From Duganella aquatilis (GTDB lineage Bacteria; Pseudomonadota; Gammaproteobacteria; Burkholderiales; Burkholderiaceae_D): DNA of 64,000 nucleotides. Within the stretch, counting starts at the first letter, position 1. Every line of letters starts with the position of its first letter. The notes under the pieces are model-generated. The model had not been told where the DNA came from and ran no database searches. It worked only from the letters and a program-made list of their open reading frames with translations. The stretch is taken from contig NZ_WKJL01000005.1 in the NCBI RefSeq assembly GCF_009674565.1, positions 1 through 64,000 on the forward strand, in the 5' to 3' direction. A program made the position numbers and the translations under genes. Shown one piece after another: positions 1 to 9,088 of the stretch.

Positions 1-3000
1 AGTCGTTGCCCATCGAACCGGTGGCTTCTTCGCCGGCGGCGGCGTCAGTGTCGGCGCCGGCACCGGCGCTGCTGCCGGGGCTGGCGCCGACGGCGTGGGC
101 AGCTGGCGCCGCAGCACGTCCAGCATCTCGTCGACTTCGATCGGCTTGGGGATGAAATCGGTGATGCCGGCCTCGCGGCTGCGCTCGCGCTCGGATTCCA
201 GCACGCCGGCCGTCATGGCGATGATCGGCAGCGTCAGCTTGAGTTCCTGGCGCAGGATGCGGGTAGCGGTGAAGCCGTCCATCACCGGCATCTGCATGTC
301 CATCAGCACCATGTCGTAGTCGGCGGCGCGGGTGCGCATGATGTCGACCGCCTGGCGGCCGTCGCCGGCGATGTCCAGCGTGGCGCCGGCGTGTTCCAGG
401 ATGCCGCGCGCCACCGCCTGGTTCAGCAGGTTGTCCTCGACCAGCAGGAAGTGGATGTCGGCCAGGGTGCCGACGATGCCGTGTTCGGCCACCGCCTGCG
501 GATCGGACTCGCTCTGCGTGGCCAGCGCCTGGTGCAGCGCGTCGAACAGGTTGGAACTGGTGATCGGCTTGACCAGCACCACGTCCGCCTCCGGCGCGTG
601 CGAGATTTCCTCGATGCGGTCGCGGGCGAAGGCGTTCAGCATCACCACGATGGGCTGCGGCCTGCCGTTGGCGGCGGCGCGGATGCCCTTGGCCGTGGCC
701 AGCCCGTCCATGCCGGGCATGTGCCAGTCGGCCAGCACCACGTCGTAGGGCTGCTGGTGGTCCATGCTCTGGCGGTAGCGGCGCAGCGCGGCTTCGCCGG
801 AATCGACTTCGTCCGCCTGCCAGCCCCAGGCGCGGATCAGGCGCGCCACCAGCTCGCGGCTGGTGCGGTTGTCGTCGGCCACCAGCAGGCGCAGCTGGCC
901 CAGCGCCGGCTTGCGCCGTTCGTCGGTCTGGTCGGACTGGATGTCGAACGGCAGGCTGAACCAGAAGGTCGATCCCTGCCCCGGCCGGCTGTTGACGGCG
1001 ATCTGCCCGCCCATCAGCTCGATCAGGCGCTTGGTGATGGCCAGGCCCAGGCCGGTGCCGCCGAAGCGCCGGGTGATGCTCTGGTCGCCCTGGGTGAAGG
1101 CGTTGAACAACTGCGCCAGCTGGTCCTCGGTCATGCCCATGCCGGTGTCGCGCACCTCGAAGCGCAGCAGCGCGCTGTGGGCGTCGCGCGCGCTCAGCTG
1201 GACGCTGACCACCACCTCGCCCTGCTCGGTGAACTTGATGGCGTTGCCGGCCAGGTTGACCAGGATCTGCTGCAGCCGCATCGAGTCGCCGCGCAGCCGG
1301 TTGGGAATCGCCGCGTCGACGCTGATCGCCAGTTCCAGTTCCTTGTCGCCGGCGTTCATGGTCATCATGGTGGCCAGCGCGTTCATGGTCTCGTCCAGCG
1401 CGAAATCGATAGGCGCCAGGTCCAGCTTGCGCGCCTCGATCTTGGAAAAGTCCAGCACGTCGTTGAGGATGCCCAGCAGCGACTGACCCGACACCCGCAC
1501 CATGTTCAGGTACTTGCGCTGTTGCGGCGTCAGCTGCGTGTTGCCGAGCAAATACACCATGCCCAGCACCGCGTTCATCGGCGTGCGGATCTCGTGGCTC
1601 ATGTTGGCGACGAAATCGCTCTTGGCGCGGTTGGCGGCCTGCGCGCGGTCGCGTTCGCGTTCCAGCTCCAGCGCGCGGCTTTCCACTTCCTGCTGCAGGC
1701 GGTGGCGTTCGGTGATGTCGGAAATCACCGCCAGCACCTTGGTGCCCTGGTCGGTGCGCACCGCGCTCAGGTTGACCTCGACCGGGAACTCGCTGCCGTC
1801 GCGGCGCCGGCCGTAGGTGGCGGCGCCGTTGCCCATGCGCACCGGCTCCGCGCTCAGGCGGTCGGCGAAGAAGCGGTTGCGGTGGCCCACGTGCTGCTGG
1901 CGCAGGCGTTCCGGCACCAGGATTTCCAGCGGCTGCCCCAGCACCTCGTCGCGCTCGTAGCCGAAGCAGCGCTCGCCTTCACGGTTGAAGGTCTCGATGC
2001 GGCCGTCGACGCCGACCACGACGATGGTGTTGGGCGCGAACTCAACCAGGCTTTGCAGGCGGGCGTCGGCCGCCAGCCGCTCGTGCATCAGGTCGTTGAA
2101 AGCGGAGGTCAGCTGGCCGATTTCATCGCGCGCATGCACCGGCAGCGGCGTGAAGCGGTCGGGATCGGCGCGCAGCGCGACGATGGCGTTGCGCAGCCGC
2201 GCCAGCGGCGCCAGCAGGCGCAGGGTCAGCATGCTGATCAGCAGCGCCGTCAGCACCGCCGCCACGCCGCTCCAGATCAGCACGCGCTTGAGCACGCCGT
2301 CGAAGGGTTCGAACGCCTCCTTGGCCGGCAGCGAGGTGGCCAGCAGCCAGTCGACCGACTTCAGCTGCTTGAAGCTGTTCAGCGTCGGCTGGCCGTCGCT
2401 GGTGCCCATGATCGTCCCTTCGAAGCCCTCTTCCAGCGCGCGCGTGGTGGCCGGGTTGGCGTTGGCGGCGCGCGGTTTCAGCAGGCGCGTGATGTCGGGA
2501 TGCAGCACGTACACCGATGTCTCGCCGCGCGTGACGGCAAAGTAGTAGCCGGTGTTGCCGACCTTGGCCGAGCGCAGGTGGCCCAGCAGATTGTCCTTGT
2601 ACAGCCGCAGCACGCCGATCAGCACGCACACCACTTCGCCCTTGGCGTTGAGCACCGGCGCCACCATCTGCACCACCGGCTGCTTGTTGGCGCGGCCGAT
2701 GATGGGTTCGGTGATCATCGGCTTGCGGGTGCGCATCACGGTCTTGAAATAGGCGCGGTCGGAAGCGTCGATGCCAACCCGGCCCGGCACCAGCGGCAGA
2801 TCGGAAATCACCTTGCCTTCGGCGTTCAGCACCAGCAGGTCGTCGAACAGGGCCAGTACGGCGCGGTTCTGGTAGTAGTCGCGCAGCTGTTCGGTGGAGC
2901 CGGCCAGCGCGGGCGGCTGGTTGCGGGCGGATAGCGCGATGATATCCAGCAGCATGGTCAGCTTGTCGTCGAGCTCCTGCGCGGTGCGGCTGACCAGCGC

Positions 3001-3138
3001 GGCCTGTTGCGTGAACAGCACCTTGGTGTAGTCTTCCTGCATGCGCTGGGTTTGCACCAGCGTCACCAGGCCGATCATCAGGACCGAGGTGATGCTAGTA
3101 GCGAGCGCGACTTTAGCCTTGATGCCGATAGGCTTCAT
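1..3138 (-). CDS. Hybrid sensor histidine kinase/response regulator (3' end beyond the window)
   Basis: Reading back from the ATG at 3138 gives 1046 uninterrupted codons that run off the left edge. I see a membrane segment at about residues 7-27, a long extracytoplasmic region (about 30-280) resembling a dCache sensor, a second membrane segment near 285-305, a HAMP linker, and a PAS domain (about 365-470). The kinase core follows, with the H-box SHEIRTP (H515), an N-box and the G-boxes DTGMG and GTGLGLAI. Two receiver domains come next, with phospho-acceptors D804 (VLADWHMPG) and D947 (VLMDMQMPV). A Pro/Ala linker follows at the edge, so an Hpt domain may lie outside. It is a membrane-bound multistep phosphorelay kinase. 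The ligand is unknown, and no partner regulator lies next to it inside the window. Confidence 0.93.
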   Translation of the reverse strand, partial: MKPIGIKAKVALATSITSVLMIGLVTLVQTQRMQEDYTKVLFTQQAALVSRTAQELDDKLTMLLDIIALSARNQPPALAGSTEQLRDYYQNRAVLALFDDLLVLNAEGKVISDLPLVPGRVGIDASDRAYFKTVMRTRKPMITEPIIGRANKQPVVQMVAPVLNAKGEVVCVLIGVLRLYKDNLLGHLRSAKVGNTGYYFAVTRGETSVYVLHPDITRLLKPRAANANPATTRALEEGFEGTIMGTSDGQPTLNSFKQLKSVDWLLATSLPAKEAFEPFDGVLKRVLIWSGVAAVLTALLISMLTLRLLAPLARLRNAIVALRADPDRFTPLPVHARDEIGQLTSAFNDLMHERLAADARLQSLVEFAPNTIVVVGVDGRIETFNREGERCFGYERDEVLGQPLEILVPERLRQQHVGHRNRFFADRLSAEPVRMGNGAATYGRRRDGSEFPVEVNLSAVRTDQGTKVLAVISDITERHRLQQEVESRALELERERDRAQAANRAKSDFVANMSHEIRTPMNAVLGMVYLLGNTQLTPQQRKYLNMVRVSGQSLLGILNDVLDFSKIEARKLDLAPIDFALDETMNALATMMTMNAGDKELELAISVDAAIPNRLRGDSMRLQQILVNLAGNAIKFTEQGEVVVSVQLSARDAHSALLRFEVRDTGMGMTEDQLAQLFNAFTQGDQSITRRFGGTGLGLAITKRLIELMGGQIAVNSRPGQGSTFWFSLPFDIQSDQTDERRKPALGQLRLLVADDNRTSRELVARLIRAWGWQADEVDSGEAALRRYRQSMDHQQPYDVVLADWHMPGMDGLATAKGIRAAANGRPQPIVVMLNAFARDRIEEISHAPEADVVLVKPITSSNLFDALHQALATQSESDPQAVAEHGIVGTLADIHFLLVEDNLLNQAVARGILEHAGATLDIAGDGRQAVDIMRTRAADYDMVLMDMQMPVMDGFTATRILRQELKLTLPIIAMTAGVLESERERSREAGITDFIPKPIEVDEMLDVLRRQLPTPSAPAPAAAPVPAPTLTPPPAKKPPVRWATT

Positions 3139-3202
3139 ATCATCCTTGCTGTATGCGGGGCTGAAGCGATTCTCCTATCAAAGACTAACGTTGGCAAGAA
3201 AC

Positions 3203-3236
3203 AAAAAAAAGCAGGCGTACCGAACGCACGCCTGCT
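3203..3236 (-). terminator. Rho-independent terminator of the alpha/beta hydrolase gene
   Basis: Nine-bp perfect stem (3210-3218 pairs with 3228-3236, AGCAGGCGT/ACGCCTGCT), followed on the minus strand by a run of eight T (3203-3210). It lies 22 bases after the stop at 3258 and separates the hydrolase from the downstream kinase gene. Confidence 0.85.
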
Positions 3237-3257
3237 GTGGTTTTATGTGAAACCAGA

Positions 3258-4004
3258 TTAACGCTGTGCTGCGGCGATGATCACTTCCGCCACCTTGGCC
3301 GGCTGCGACACCATCGGCACGTGGCTGGTCGGCAGCGTGGTGACGGTGGCGTTGAGTTTCTTGGCGAAGGCCTGTTCCAGTTCCGGCGCGATCATGCGGT
3401 CCTTGCTGGCGACGATGTAGTAGTTGGCTTTGTTTTTCCATGCGGCCACGGTGGTGGTGTCGCCGAAGGCCTTGGCGGCGATCGGACCCTGGGTGGCGGC
3501 GATCAGTTTTTTCTCGGCGGGGGTGACGTCCGGCGCGAAGTTCTGCGCCACCGATTCAGCCGGCAGCCACAGGTAGCCGCCGGCGTCGGCTTTCAGGGTG
3601 GCGATGCCAGGTGGCACGGCGTAGTCCTTGCCCAGGTTGGCGGTGGCTTCACCTTCGGAAGGCGCGAACGCTGCCACGTAGACCAGCGCCTTGATCTTGT
3701 CGCTGGTGCCGGCCTGGGTGATCACGGTGCCGCCCCACGAGTGGCCCACCAGCACCACGTTACCGGTCTGCGCATCGACCACGCGCTGGGTGGCGGCGAC
3801 GTCGTCGGCCAGCGAGCTCAGCGGGTTTTGGACGGCGACCACCTTGTAGCCCTTGGCTTCCAGGATCGGGATGACCTTGTTCCAGCTGGAACCGTCGGCG
3901 AAGGCGCCGTGCACCAGCACGATGGTGGTGTCGCTGGCAGGAGCGGCGGCGTTGGCGAAAGCGGTGGCGGCGAGCAGGGCGGCGGCGATGACAGTGCGTT
4001 TCAT
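3258..4004 (-). CDS. Exported alpha/beta-fold hydrolase
   Basis: This 248-residue protein has a signal peptide (positively charged start, hydrophobic core, AxA-type site near residue 20). The oxyanion HG motif VLVHGAF is at about 29-35, and the nucleophile elbow GHSWGG has S89. D202 (SKDRM) and H228 (TSHVP) are placed to complete the triad. The sequence resembles the small esterase group related to plant methylesterases and EstC-type enzymes. The substrate cannot be told from sequence. It lies downstream of the marR-type gene on the same strand, but a terminator-like hairpin separates the two, so it probably has its own promoter in 4005-4149, perhaps under control of that regulator. Confidence 0.85.
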   Translation of the reverse strand: MKRTVIAAALLAATAFANAAAPASDTTIVLVHGAFADGSSWNKVIPILEAKGYKVVAVQNPLSSLADDVAATQRVVDAQTGNVVLVGHSWGGTVITQAGTSDKIKALVYVAAFAPSEGEATANLGKDYAVPPGIATLKADAGGYLWLPAESVAQNFAPDVTPAEKKLIAATQGPIAAKAFGDTTTVAAWKNKANYYIVASKDRMIAPELEQAFAKKLNATVTTLPTSHVPMVSQPAKVAEVIIAAAQR

Positions 4005-4036
4005 GATAAATCCTCTTCAGGTTATGTGCTAATGAT

Positions 4037-4046
4037 TAGTGCGCTA
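4037..4046. promoter_or_regulatory. Candidate operator half of an inverted pair
   Basis: TAGTGCGCTA at 4037-4046 is the exact reverse complement of TAGCGCACTA at 4104-4113. Each copy is itself a near-palindrome (TAG-N-GC-N-CTA). This copy sits 33 bases upstream of the hydrolase start, where a repressor could block transcription. Assigning it to the neighbouring MarR protein is inference. Confidence 0.4.
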
Positions 4047-4054
4047 AGTATTGC

Positions 4055-4087
4055 GGTTTTAAAAACGCGCTTCAGGTAAAGCGCGTT
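4055..4087 (-). terminator. Rho-independent terminator of the marR-type gene
   Basis: The arms 4064-4072 and 4079-4087 (AACGCGCTT/AAGCGCGTT) form a 9-bp perfect stem with a 6-base loop. On the minus strand it is followed by TTTAAAA just after the stem's own TT. It lies about 60 bases past the stop of the regulator gene. Confidence 0.7.
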
Positions 4088-4103
4088 CCGTTGGGATGAA
4101 ATA

Positions 4104-4113
4104 TAGCGCACTA
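4104..4113. promoter_or_regulatory. Second copy of the candidate operator
   Basis: TAGCGCACTA, the exact inverse of the 10-mer at 4037-4046. It lies between the regulator stop (4150) and its terminator hairpin. Two inverted copies 67 bases apart could allow looping, but this is inference. Confidence 0.35.
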
Positions 4114-4149
4114 AAAAATCGCACGCAATCTAAATTTCGATTAATTTTT

Positions 4150-4584
4150 TCAATCGGTGAGATTGCGGTTCAGTTTGCCGAGGGTGGCCATCAGCGTGCC
4201 CACCTCGTCATGGCCGATCCGGCATTCGGCGGCGAAGTCCTGGCTGACCTTGAGCGCGGCGGCGCGCAGCGCCTGGCCGACGGCGGTCAGCGTCAGCACG
4301 CGGTTGCGTTCGTCGCGCGGATCGCGGTCGCGGGAAAGGTAGCCTTCTGCCTCCAGCCGCTTGACCACCGGCGTCACCGAGCCGGAATCCAGCTGCAGCC
4401 GTTCGGCCACGTCCTTGACGCCGAGGCCGTCCTCCTCCCACAACACCACCATCACCAGGTATTGCGGATAGGTGAGGTTGAGCGCGCTCAGCAGCGGCTT
4501 GTAGGTCTGGGTCATTTTCAGCGATGTGTTGTAGATCAAAAAACACAAATGCTGGTCGAGAGTGGGAGGCTTGGGCAGGGTCAT
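4150..4584 (-). CDS. MarR-family regulator, OhrR-like
   Basis: 144 residues, the usual length of the family, with a winged helix-turn-helix (about 48-100, including GVKDVAERLQLDSGSVTPVVKRL and the wing RDERNRVL). Near the N-terminus is LCFLIY with C14. In OhrR proteins an equivalent cysteine in an LCFALY-type motif senses organic hydroperoxides, so peroxide sensing is likely. No ohr gene is seen next to it. The nearest downstream gene is the exported hydrolase, which may be the target. It is divergent from fnr, with 98 bases between the start codons. Confidence 0.85.
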   Translation of the reverse strand: MTLPKPPTLDQHLCFLIYNTSLKMTQTYKPLLSALNLTYPQYLVMVVLWEEDGLGVKDVAERLQLDSGSVTPVVKRLEAEGYLSRDRDPRDERNRVLTLTAVGQALRAAALKVSQDFAAECRIGHDEVGTLMATLGKLNRNLTD

Positions 4585-4682
4585 CCCGCTAGCCTAACAA
4601 AATATCTTCCCGCGCGCGAATACCTGATCAGCTGACTGCGGAATAGCGGCCTAAATCAAGTCCAATGGGCTACACTAGCTGC

Positions 4683-5441
4683 ATGATACGAGAACTTCCT
4701 TCGCTGGTGATCCCCGGCGCGACGATAGAGGTGCTGAAGGCAAGCTGCGCGTCATGCAGCATGCACCAGCTGTGCCTGCCCATGGGGCTGGATAACAACG
4801 ATATGGAGCGTCTGGACCAGATTATCGGCCGCCGCCGCAAGGTGGCGCGCGGTTCGACGCTGTTCCGCATCGGCGATCCATTCCAGAACCTGTACGCGAT
4901 CCGCCTCGGCCATTTCAAGACCTACCAGGTCAACCGCGAAGGCGCGGAGCAGATCACCGGTTTCCAGATGGCCGGCGAGCTGCTGGGCATGGACGCCATC
5001 AGCGCCGACGAGCACCATTGCACCGCCGTGGCGCTGGAAGACAGCGAGGTGTGCGAGATTCCGTTCGGCACGCTGCAATCGCTGCTGGCTGAAATGCCGA
5101 CCTTGTTGCGGCATTTCCACCGCATGATGAGCCAGGAAATCACGCGCGAGCAGAGCGTGATGCTGTTGTTGGGGAATATGCAGGCGACCCAGCGCTTTGC
5201 CGCCTTCCTGGTCAACCTGTCGTCGCGCTACGAGGCGCGCGGCTATTCGCCGAACACTTTCCAGCTGCGCATGTCGCGCGAAGAGATCGGCAACTACCTG
5301 GGCCTGACCATCGAGAGCATCAGCCGCCTGCTGTCGAAGTTCAAGAAGGAAGGCCTGCTGCGCGTCAGCAACCGCGAAATCGAATTGCTCGATCCGCGCA
5401 TGCTGAAAGCGATTACCGCCGGCACCGAGACCTGCGGCTAA
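4683..5441 (+). CDS. fnr: FNR-type anaerobic transcription regulator
   Basis: 252 residues from the ATG at 4683; an in-frame ATG at 4665 would add six. The four cysteines needed for the oxygen-labile [4Fe-4S] cluster are present: C22, C25 and C31 at the N-terminus (SCASCSMHQLC) and C124 in the VCEIPF segment, which matches the position in Escherichia coli FNR. A cyclic-nucleotide-binding fold spans about 40-150. The C-terminal helix-turn-helix ends in ESISRLL, carrying the E..SR residues that read TTGAT half-sites. Two such palindromes occur nearby, ahead of ccoN and aer. The gene is convergent with ccoH, with 6 bases between the stops. A TTGAT half-site (minus strand) lies about 30 bases upstream, so autoregulation is possible. 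Confidence 0.93.
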   Translation: MIRELPSLVIPGATIEVLKASCASCSMHQLCLPMGLDNNDMERLDQIIGRRRKVARGSTLFRIGDPFQNLYAIRLGHFKTYQVNREGAEQITGFQMAGELLGMDAISADEHHCTAVALEDSEVCEIPFGTLQSLLAEMPTLLRHFHRMMSQEITREQSVMLLLGNMQATQRFAAFLVNLSSRYEARGYSPNTFQLRMSREEIGNYLGLTIESISRLLSKFKKEGLLRVSNREIELLDPRMLKAITAGTETCG

Positions 5442-5447
5442 ACCACC

Positions 5448-5951
5448 TTAGTCCGGCAGCAGCTTGATGCTGCGGTTGGCTGGCCACACCCAGGCGCCCG
5501 CGAGGCGCCATTCACGTTTTTGCCCTTCCACCAGCACCACCCAGCGGCTGCGTTCCAGCATCGGCAAACGTGTGCTGAAATGGCCGTCGGCGTCCGGCAC
5601 CAGCATCAGCTTGATGTCCTTCTCCGGCTGCGTGGCGTGCGACAGGTGCAGCATCAGCGGGCCGGTGTCCAGGCGGTTGATGCGGCCGGTCATCACGCCG
5701 CTGGCGACGTCATACCCCAGCGTCATCGACAAGCCCAGCTGCGCGGCCACGCGGTCGCGCCGCAAGTCCTGGTTGATGGCCTTGCCCTGCGTGTAGTAGT
5801 CGCCGACCACCACCGCGTCGGGCGTCTTGATCGCCAGCCAGGCGGTGTAGCTGGTGGCCACCATCACGCTGGCCGGGCCGAGCATCAGCAGCCACGGCCA
5901 GCGTTGTTTCCACCACGGCGTGACAGGCATATTGAGTATGGCGTTGGACAT
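5448..5951 (-). CDS. ccoH: FixH/CcoH family cbb3 oxidase assembly protein
   Basis: 167 residues with one N-terminal membrane anchor (about 19-40: WLLMLGPASVMVATSYTAW) and a periplasmic domain with the GDYYTQGKAINQ segment typical of FixH. FixH/CcoH proteins are needed to assemble or stabilise the cbb3 cytochrome oxidase. It is the last gene of the minus-strand cco run and starts 11 bases after the ccoG stop. Confidence 0.9.
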   Translation of the reverse strand: MSNAILNMPVTPWWKQRWPWLLMLGPASVMVATSYTAWLAIKTPDAVVVGDYYTQGKAINQDLRRDRVAAQLGLSMTLGYDVASGVMTGRINRLDTGPLMLHLSHATQPEKDIKLMLVPDADGHFSTRLPMLERSRWVVLVEGQKREWRLAGAWVWPANRSIKLLPD

Positions 5952-5962
5952 GGTATCTCTCC

Positions 5963-7348
5963 TTAGCGCGGCACGATAAACACCGCGGATTCTTGCACAT
6001 GCAGCGACGGATCATCGACTGCGGTCAGGGTGACCTGGATCTTGTTCGAGCCGGTATGGCCGGCGCCATGCGCCACCCGCAGGCGGACCGGATGCGAGCG
6101 CGTTTCGGTCGCTTCCACCCGCAGCGTGCCGGCGTCGGCCACCGTCAGCGTGTCGATGCCGCTGACGGCGATCTGGTACACGTGGGCCTGCTCGGACGTG
6201 TTCATGATCTGCAGGCGGTAGACGTTTTCGATCATGCCGTCCTCCACTTCGCGGCCCATCGAGCCGCGGTCGCGGATCACGTCGAGCTTCAGCGGCGTGC
6301 GCAGGTACAGGGCGCTACAGGTGACCAGCACGATCACGCCCAGCACGGCGGTGTAGATCTTGACGCGGGTGCGCGTGGTGCGGCGGCGGATTTCGGTCGG
6401 CGTCAGGTGCTCGTCCATGGCGCGCTCGGTGCTGTAGCGGATCAGGCCGCGCGCCTGGCCGGTCTTGTCCATCACGTTGTTGCAGGCGTCGACGCAGGCG
6501 GCGCAGCCGATGCACTCGTATTGCAGGCCGTTGCGGATGTCGATGCCGGTCGGGCACACCTGCACGCACAGCGAGCAGTCGATGCAGGAGCCGCCGTTGC
6601 CGTTGCCGGTTTTCGACAGCGGGCCGCGCGGTTCGCCGCGTTGCGCGTCGTAGGTGATGATCAGGGTGTCGCGGTCGAACATCGAGCTCTGGAAGCGGGC
6701 GTACGGGCACATGTATTTGCACACCTGCTCGCGCATCCAGCCGGCGTTGCCGTAGGTGGCGAAGGCGTAGAACAGCACCCAGAACCATTCCCACGGGCCG
6801 AAGTCGAAGGTGGCCACTTCGCCCAGCAGGTGCTGGATCGGCGTGAAGTAGCCGACAAAGGTAAAGCCGGTCCACAGCGCGAACAGCAGCCAGGCCACGT
6901 GCTTGGCGCTCTTCTTGCCGAACTTGCGCAGCGACGCCGGCTGGCGGTCCAGCGCGATACGCGCGCTGCGCTTGCCTTCAATCTTGCGTTCAATCCACAG
7001 GAAGATTTCGGTGTAGACCGTTTGCGGGCAGGCGAAACCGCACCATACCCGCCCTGCTATCGCTGTCGCCAGGAACAGCAGGTAGGCAGAGATGATGAGC
7101 AGGACCGCGAGGTAAATGAAGTCCTGCGGCCAAAGGACCAAGCCAAAGATGTAGAACTTGCGCGTGCCCAGGTCGAACAGCAGGGCCTGGCGGCCGTTCC
7201 ACTGCAGCCAGGGCGTGCAGTAGAACACCAGTTGCGTCAGCCAGACAAACAGCCAGCGCAGACGGGCATAGCGGCCGTCGATCTCGCGCGGGTAAATCTC
7301 TTCCCGCGCCGCATACATCTTGATGACTTGTTCCTTGGGGGCGTTCAT
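5963..7348 (-). CDS. ccoG: Cytochrome c oxidase accessory protein CcoG (FixG/RdxA)
   Basis: 461 residues. Membrane segments occur in the N-terminal part (about 30-210) and once more near 345-365. Between them are two ferredoxin-like cysteine sets: CIDCSLCVQVCP and CIGCAACVDAC, the latter followed by N rather than the usual P. Further cysteines lie in the CGFACPQTVYTE and YMCPYARFQS motifs typical of the family. The C-terminal periplasmic domain is immunoglobulin-like. CcoG proteins are membrane iron-sulphur proteins implicated in copper reduction for cbb3 assembly. Its start overlaps the ccoP stop by 4 bases (ATGA), so the two are translationally coupled. Confidence 0.95.
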   Translation of the reverse strand: MNAPKEQVIKMYAAREEIYPREIDGRYARLRWLFVWLTQLVFYCTPWLQWNGRQALLFDLGTRKFYIFGLVLWPQDFIYLAVLLIISAYLLFLATAIAGRVWCGFACPQTVYTEIFLWIERKIEGKRSARIALDRQPASLRKFGKKSAKHVAWLLFALWTGFTFVGYFTPIQHLLGEVATFDFGPWEWFWVLFYAFATYGNAGWMREQVCKYMCPYARFQSSMFDRDTLIITYDAQRGEPRGPLSKTGNGNGGSCIDCSLCVQVCPTGIDIRNGLQYECIGCAACVDACNNVMDKTGQARGLIRYSTERAMDEHLTPTEIRRRTTRTRVKIYTAVLGVIVLVTCSALYLRTPLKLDVIRDRGSMGREVEDGMIENVYRLQIMNTSEQAHVYQIAVSGIDTLTVADAGTLRVEATETRSHPVRLRVAHGAGHTGSNKIQVTLTAVDDPSLHVQESAVFIVPR

Positions 7349-8301
7349 TTTTCAGCTGCTATCGGTGGTGGGTCTGCTGGCGCTGGTTGGTTCGGATCGT
7401 TGGACAGGCTCCATACATAGGCAGCCAGCACATGCACCTTGGCTTCGCCGAGGAAATCGGCAAACGCCGGCATGGTGGTGGTACGGCCCTTGTTGATGGT
7501 TTCCTTGATGGTGTCCACGCTGCCGCCGAACAGCCAGATCTTGTCGGTCAGGTTGGGCGCGCCCAGCGTCTGGTTGCCCTTGGCGTCGGGACCATGGCAA
7601 GCCATGCAGGCGGCGAACTTCTCTTTGCCGAACACGGCCTTGATCGGATCGTGGGTCGAGCCGGACAGGCTCAGCACGTAGTTGGCGACCGCTTCCACAT
7701 CCTTGTCGCCGCCCACCGCGGCGCCCATCGGCGGCATGGCGCCAACGCGGCCGTGCAGGATGGTTTGCTGGATGGTTTCCGGCGCGCCGCCGAACAGCCA
7801 GTCCTTGTCGGTCAGGTTGGGGAAGCCCTTGTTGCCGCGTGCATCCGAACCGTGGCACTGCGCGCAGTAGGTCAGGAACAGGCGCTCGCCGATGGCGTGC
7901 GCTTGCGGATCGGCCGCCACCGTTCTCAGATCCTGTTTCTGGTACTTGGCGAACAGCGGACCATACTCGGCGTCGGCTTTTTCCAGTTCGACCTGGTACT
8001 GGCCGCTGGATTTCCAGCCCAGCTTGCCGGCGTAGCTGCCCAGGCCCGGGTACAGGAACAGATAGGCCAGCGCGAACACGATGGTGATGTAGAACAGCCA
8101 CATCCACCAGCGCGGCATCGGCGTGTTCAGTTCGGTCAAGTCTTCGTCCCACACGTGGCCGGTGGTATCGACATTGCCTTCGCTGGTCTTGGCGACCTTC
8201 ACCTTCGATTGCGAATACAGCAGGATGCCGCAGCCGATGATGCCGAGCAGGGTCAGGGCGGCGATGTAGATATCCCAGAAGCCGTTGGTAAAATCAGCCA
8301 T
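7345..8301 (-). CDS. ccoP: cbb3-type cytochrome c oxidase subunit III, di-haem
   Basis: 318 residues from the ATG at 8301. An upstream in-frame start at 8394 would lie inside ccoQ and is not credible. Two membrane helices sit near 10-30 and 67-87, followed by two c-type haem sites: CAQCH (C146, C149, H150) and CMACH (C232, C235, H236). The subunit passes electrons from soluble cytochrome c to CcoO and CcoN. Its start overlaps the end of ccoQ by 8 bases. Confidence 0.96.
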   Translation of the reverse strand: MADFTNGFWDIYIAALTLLGIIGCGILLYSQSKVKVAKTSEGNVDTTGHVWDEDLTELNTPMPRWWMWLFYITIVFALAYLFLYPGLGSYAGKLGWKSSGQYQVELEKADAEYGPLFAKYQKQDLRTVAADPQAHAIGERLFLTYCAQCHGSDARGNKGFPNLTDKDWLFGGAPETIQQTILHGRVGAMPPMGAAVGGDKDVEAVANYVLSLSGSTHDPIKAVFGKEKFAACMACHGPDAKGNQTLGAPNLTDKIWLFGGSVDTIKETINKGRTTTMPAFADFLGEAKVHVLAAYVWSLSNDPNQPAPADPPPIAAEK

Positions 8302-8458
8302 GGTGCGCCTCCTCGTCGTCAAACGGCAGATGGGCCGCCGCAGCGAAGTCGTCGGCCTTGCGGTGGACATACACCCACCACAGGATGCCGCCAAAGGTGA
8401 TGAACGAGATCACCGTCATGATGCTGCTGGCGTGGTCAAACAAAGTTTCGATAGCCAT
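8294..8458 (-). CDS. ccoQ: cbb3-type oxidase subunit IV (CcoQ/FixQ)
   Basis: A 54-residue protein read directly from the sequence between ccoO and ccoP. It has one membrane helix (about 12-31, including VISFITFGGILWWVYV) followed by a charged tail ending in DDEEAHHG. The WxVY pattern, size and position fit CcoQ, which helps stabilise the oxidase. It begins one base after the ccoO stop and overlaps ccoP. Confidence 0.9.
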   Translation of the reverse strand: MAIETLFDHASSIMTVISFITFGGILWWVYVHRKADDFAAAAHLPFDDEEAHHG

Positions 8459-8459
8459 G

Positions 8460-9074
8460 CTAGTTCCTCGTTTTGATCAGGGTGCCCAGGCCTTGCAGAT
8501 AGGCGATCAGGGCGTCTTGTTCGGTCTTGTCCTTGAGCTCTTCCGGCGCGGCGGCGATCTCGGCGTCGGTGTACGGCACGCCGGTGCGGCGCAGCGCGCG
8601 CATTTTCGGCTGGATGTCGTTGGCCACCAGCGTGTTCTTCGCCAGCCAGGGGTAGTTCGGCATATTCGATTCCGGCACCACGTCACGCGGATTGTTCAGG
8701 TGGTCGCGGTGCCATTCGTCGGAGTAGCGGCCGCCCACGCGCGCCAGGTCGGGACCGGTGCGCTTGGAACCCCACTGGAACGGGTGGTCGTAGACGAACT
8801 CGCCGGCCACCGAGTAGTGGCCATAGCGCTCGGTCTCGGCGCGCAGCGGACGCACCATCTGCGAATGGCAGTTGTAGCAGCCTTCGCGGATGTAGATGTC
8901 GCGGCCCGCCAGGCGCAGCGGCGAGTACGGTTTCAGGCCGGCCACCGGTTCGGTGGTCGACTTCTGGAAGAACAGCGGCACGATCTCGACGGCGCCGCCG
9001 ACGCTGACCACCAACGTCACCAGCGCGATCAGCAGCCAGGGATTTTTCTCGATCCATTCATGTGAAAATTTCAT
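8460..9074 (-). CDS. ccoO: cbb3-type cytochrome c oxidase subunit II, mono-haem
   Basis: 204 residues with an N-terminal membrane anchor (about 12-33) and one c-haem site [11 protein letters not shown] (C66, C69, H70), the signature of CcoO/FixO. It accepts electrons from CcoP and hands them to the CcoN haem-copper centre. It follows ccoN by 14 bases in the same transcription unit. Confidence 0.96.
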   Translation of the reverse strand: MKFSHEWIEKNPWLLIALVTLVVSVGGAVEIVPLFFQKSTTEPVAGLKPYSPLRLAGRDIYIREGCYNCHSQMVRPLRAETERYGHYSVAGEFVYDHPFQWGSKRTGPDLARVGGRYSDEWHRDHLNNPRDVVPESNMPNYPWLAKNTLVANDIQPKMRALRRTGVPYTDAEIAAAPEELKDKTEQDALIAYLQGLGTLIKTRN

Positions 9075-9088
9075 ACTGTGCTCCGAGT

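Noticed and set aside
391..2934. Open frame of 847 codons on the plus strand opposite the hybrid kinase
   Set aside because: It is rich in H, R, Q, V and A, with no domain pattern. It mirrors the codons of a kinase with all catalytic motifs on the other strand, a common effect of high GC.
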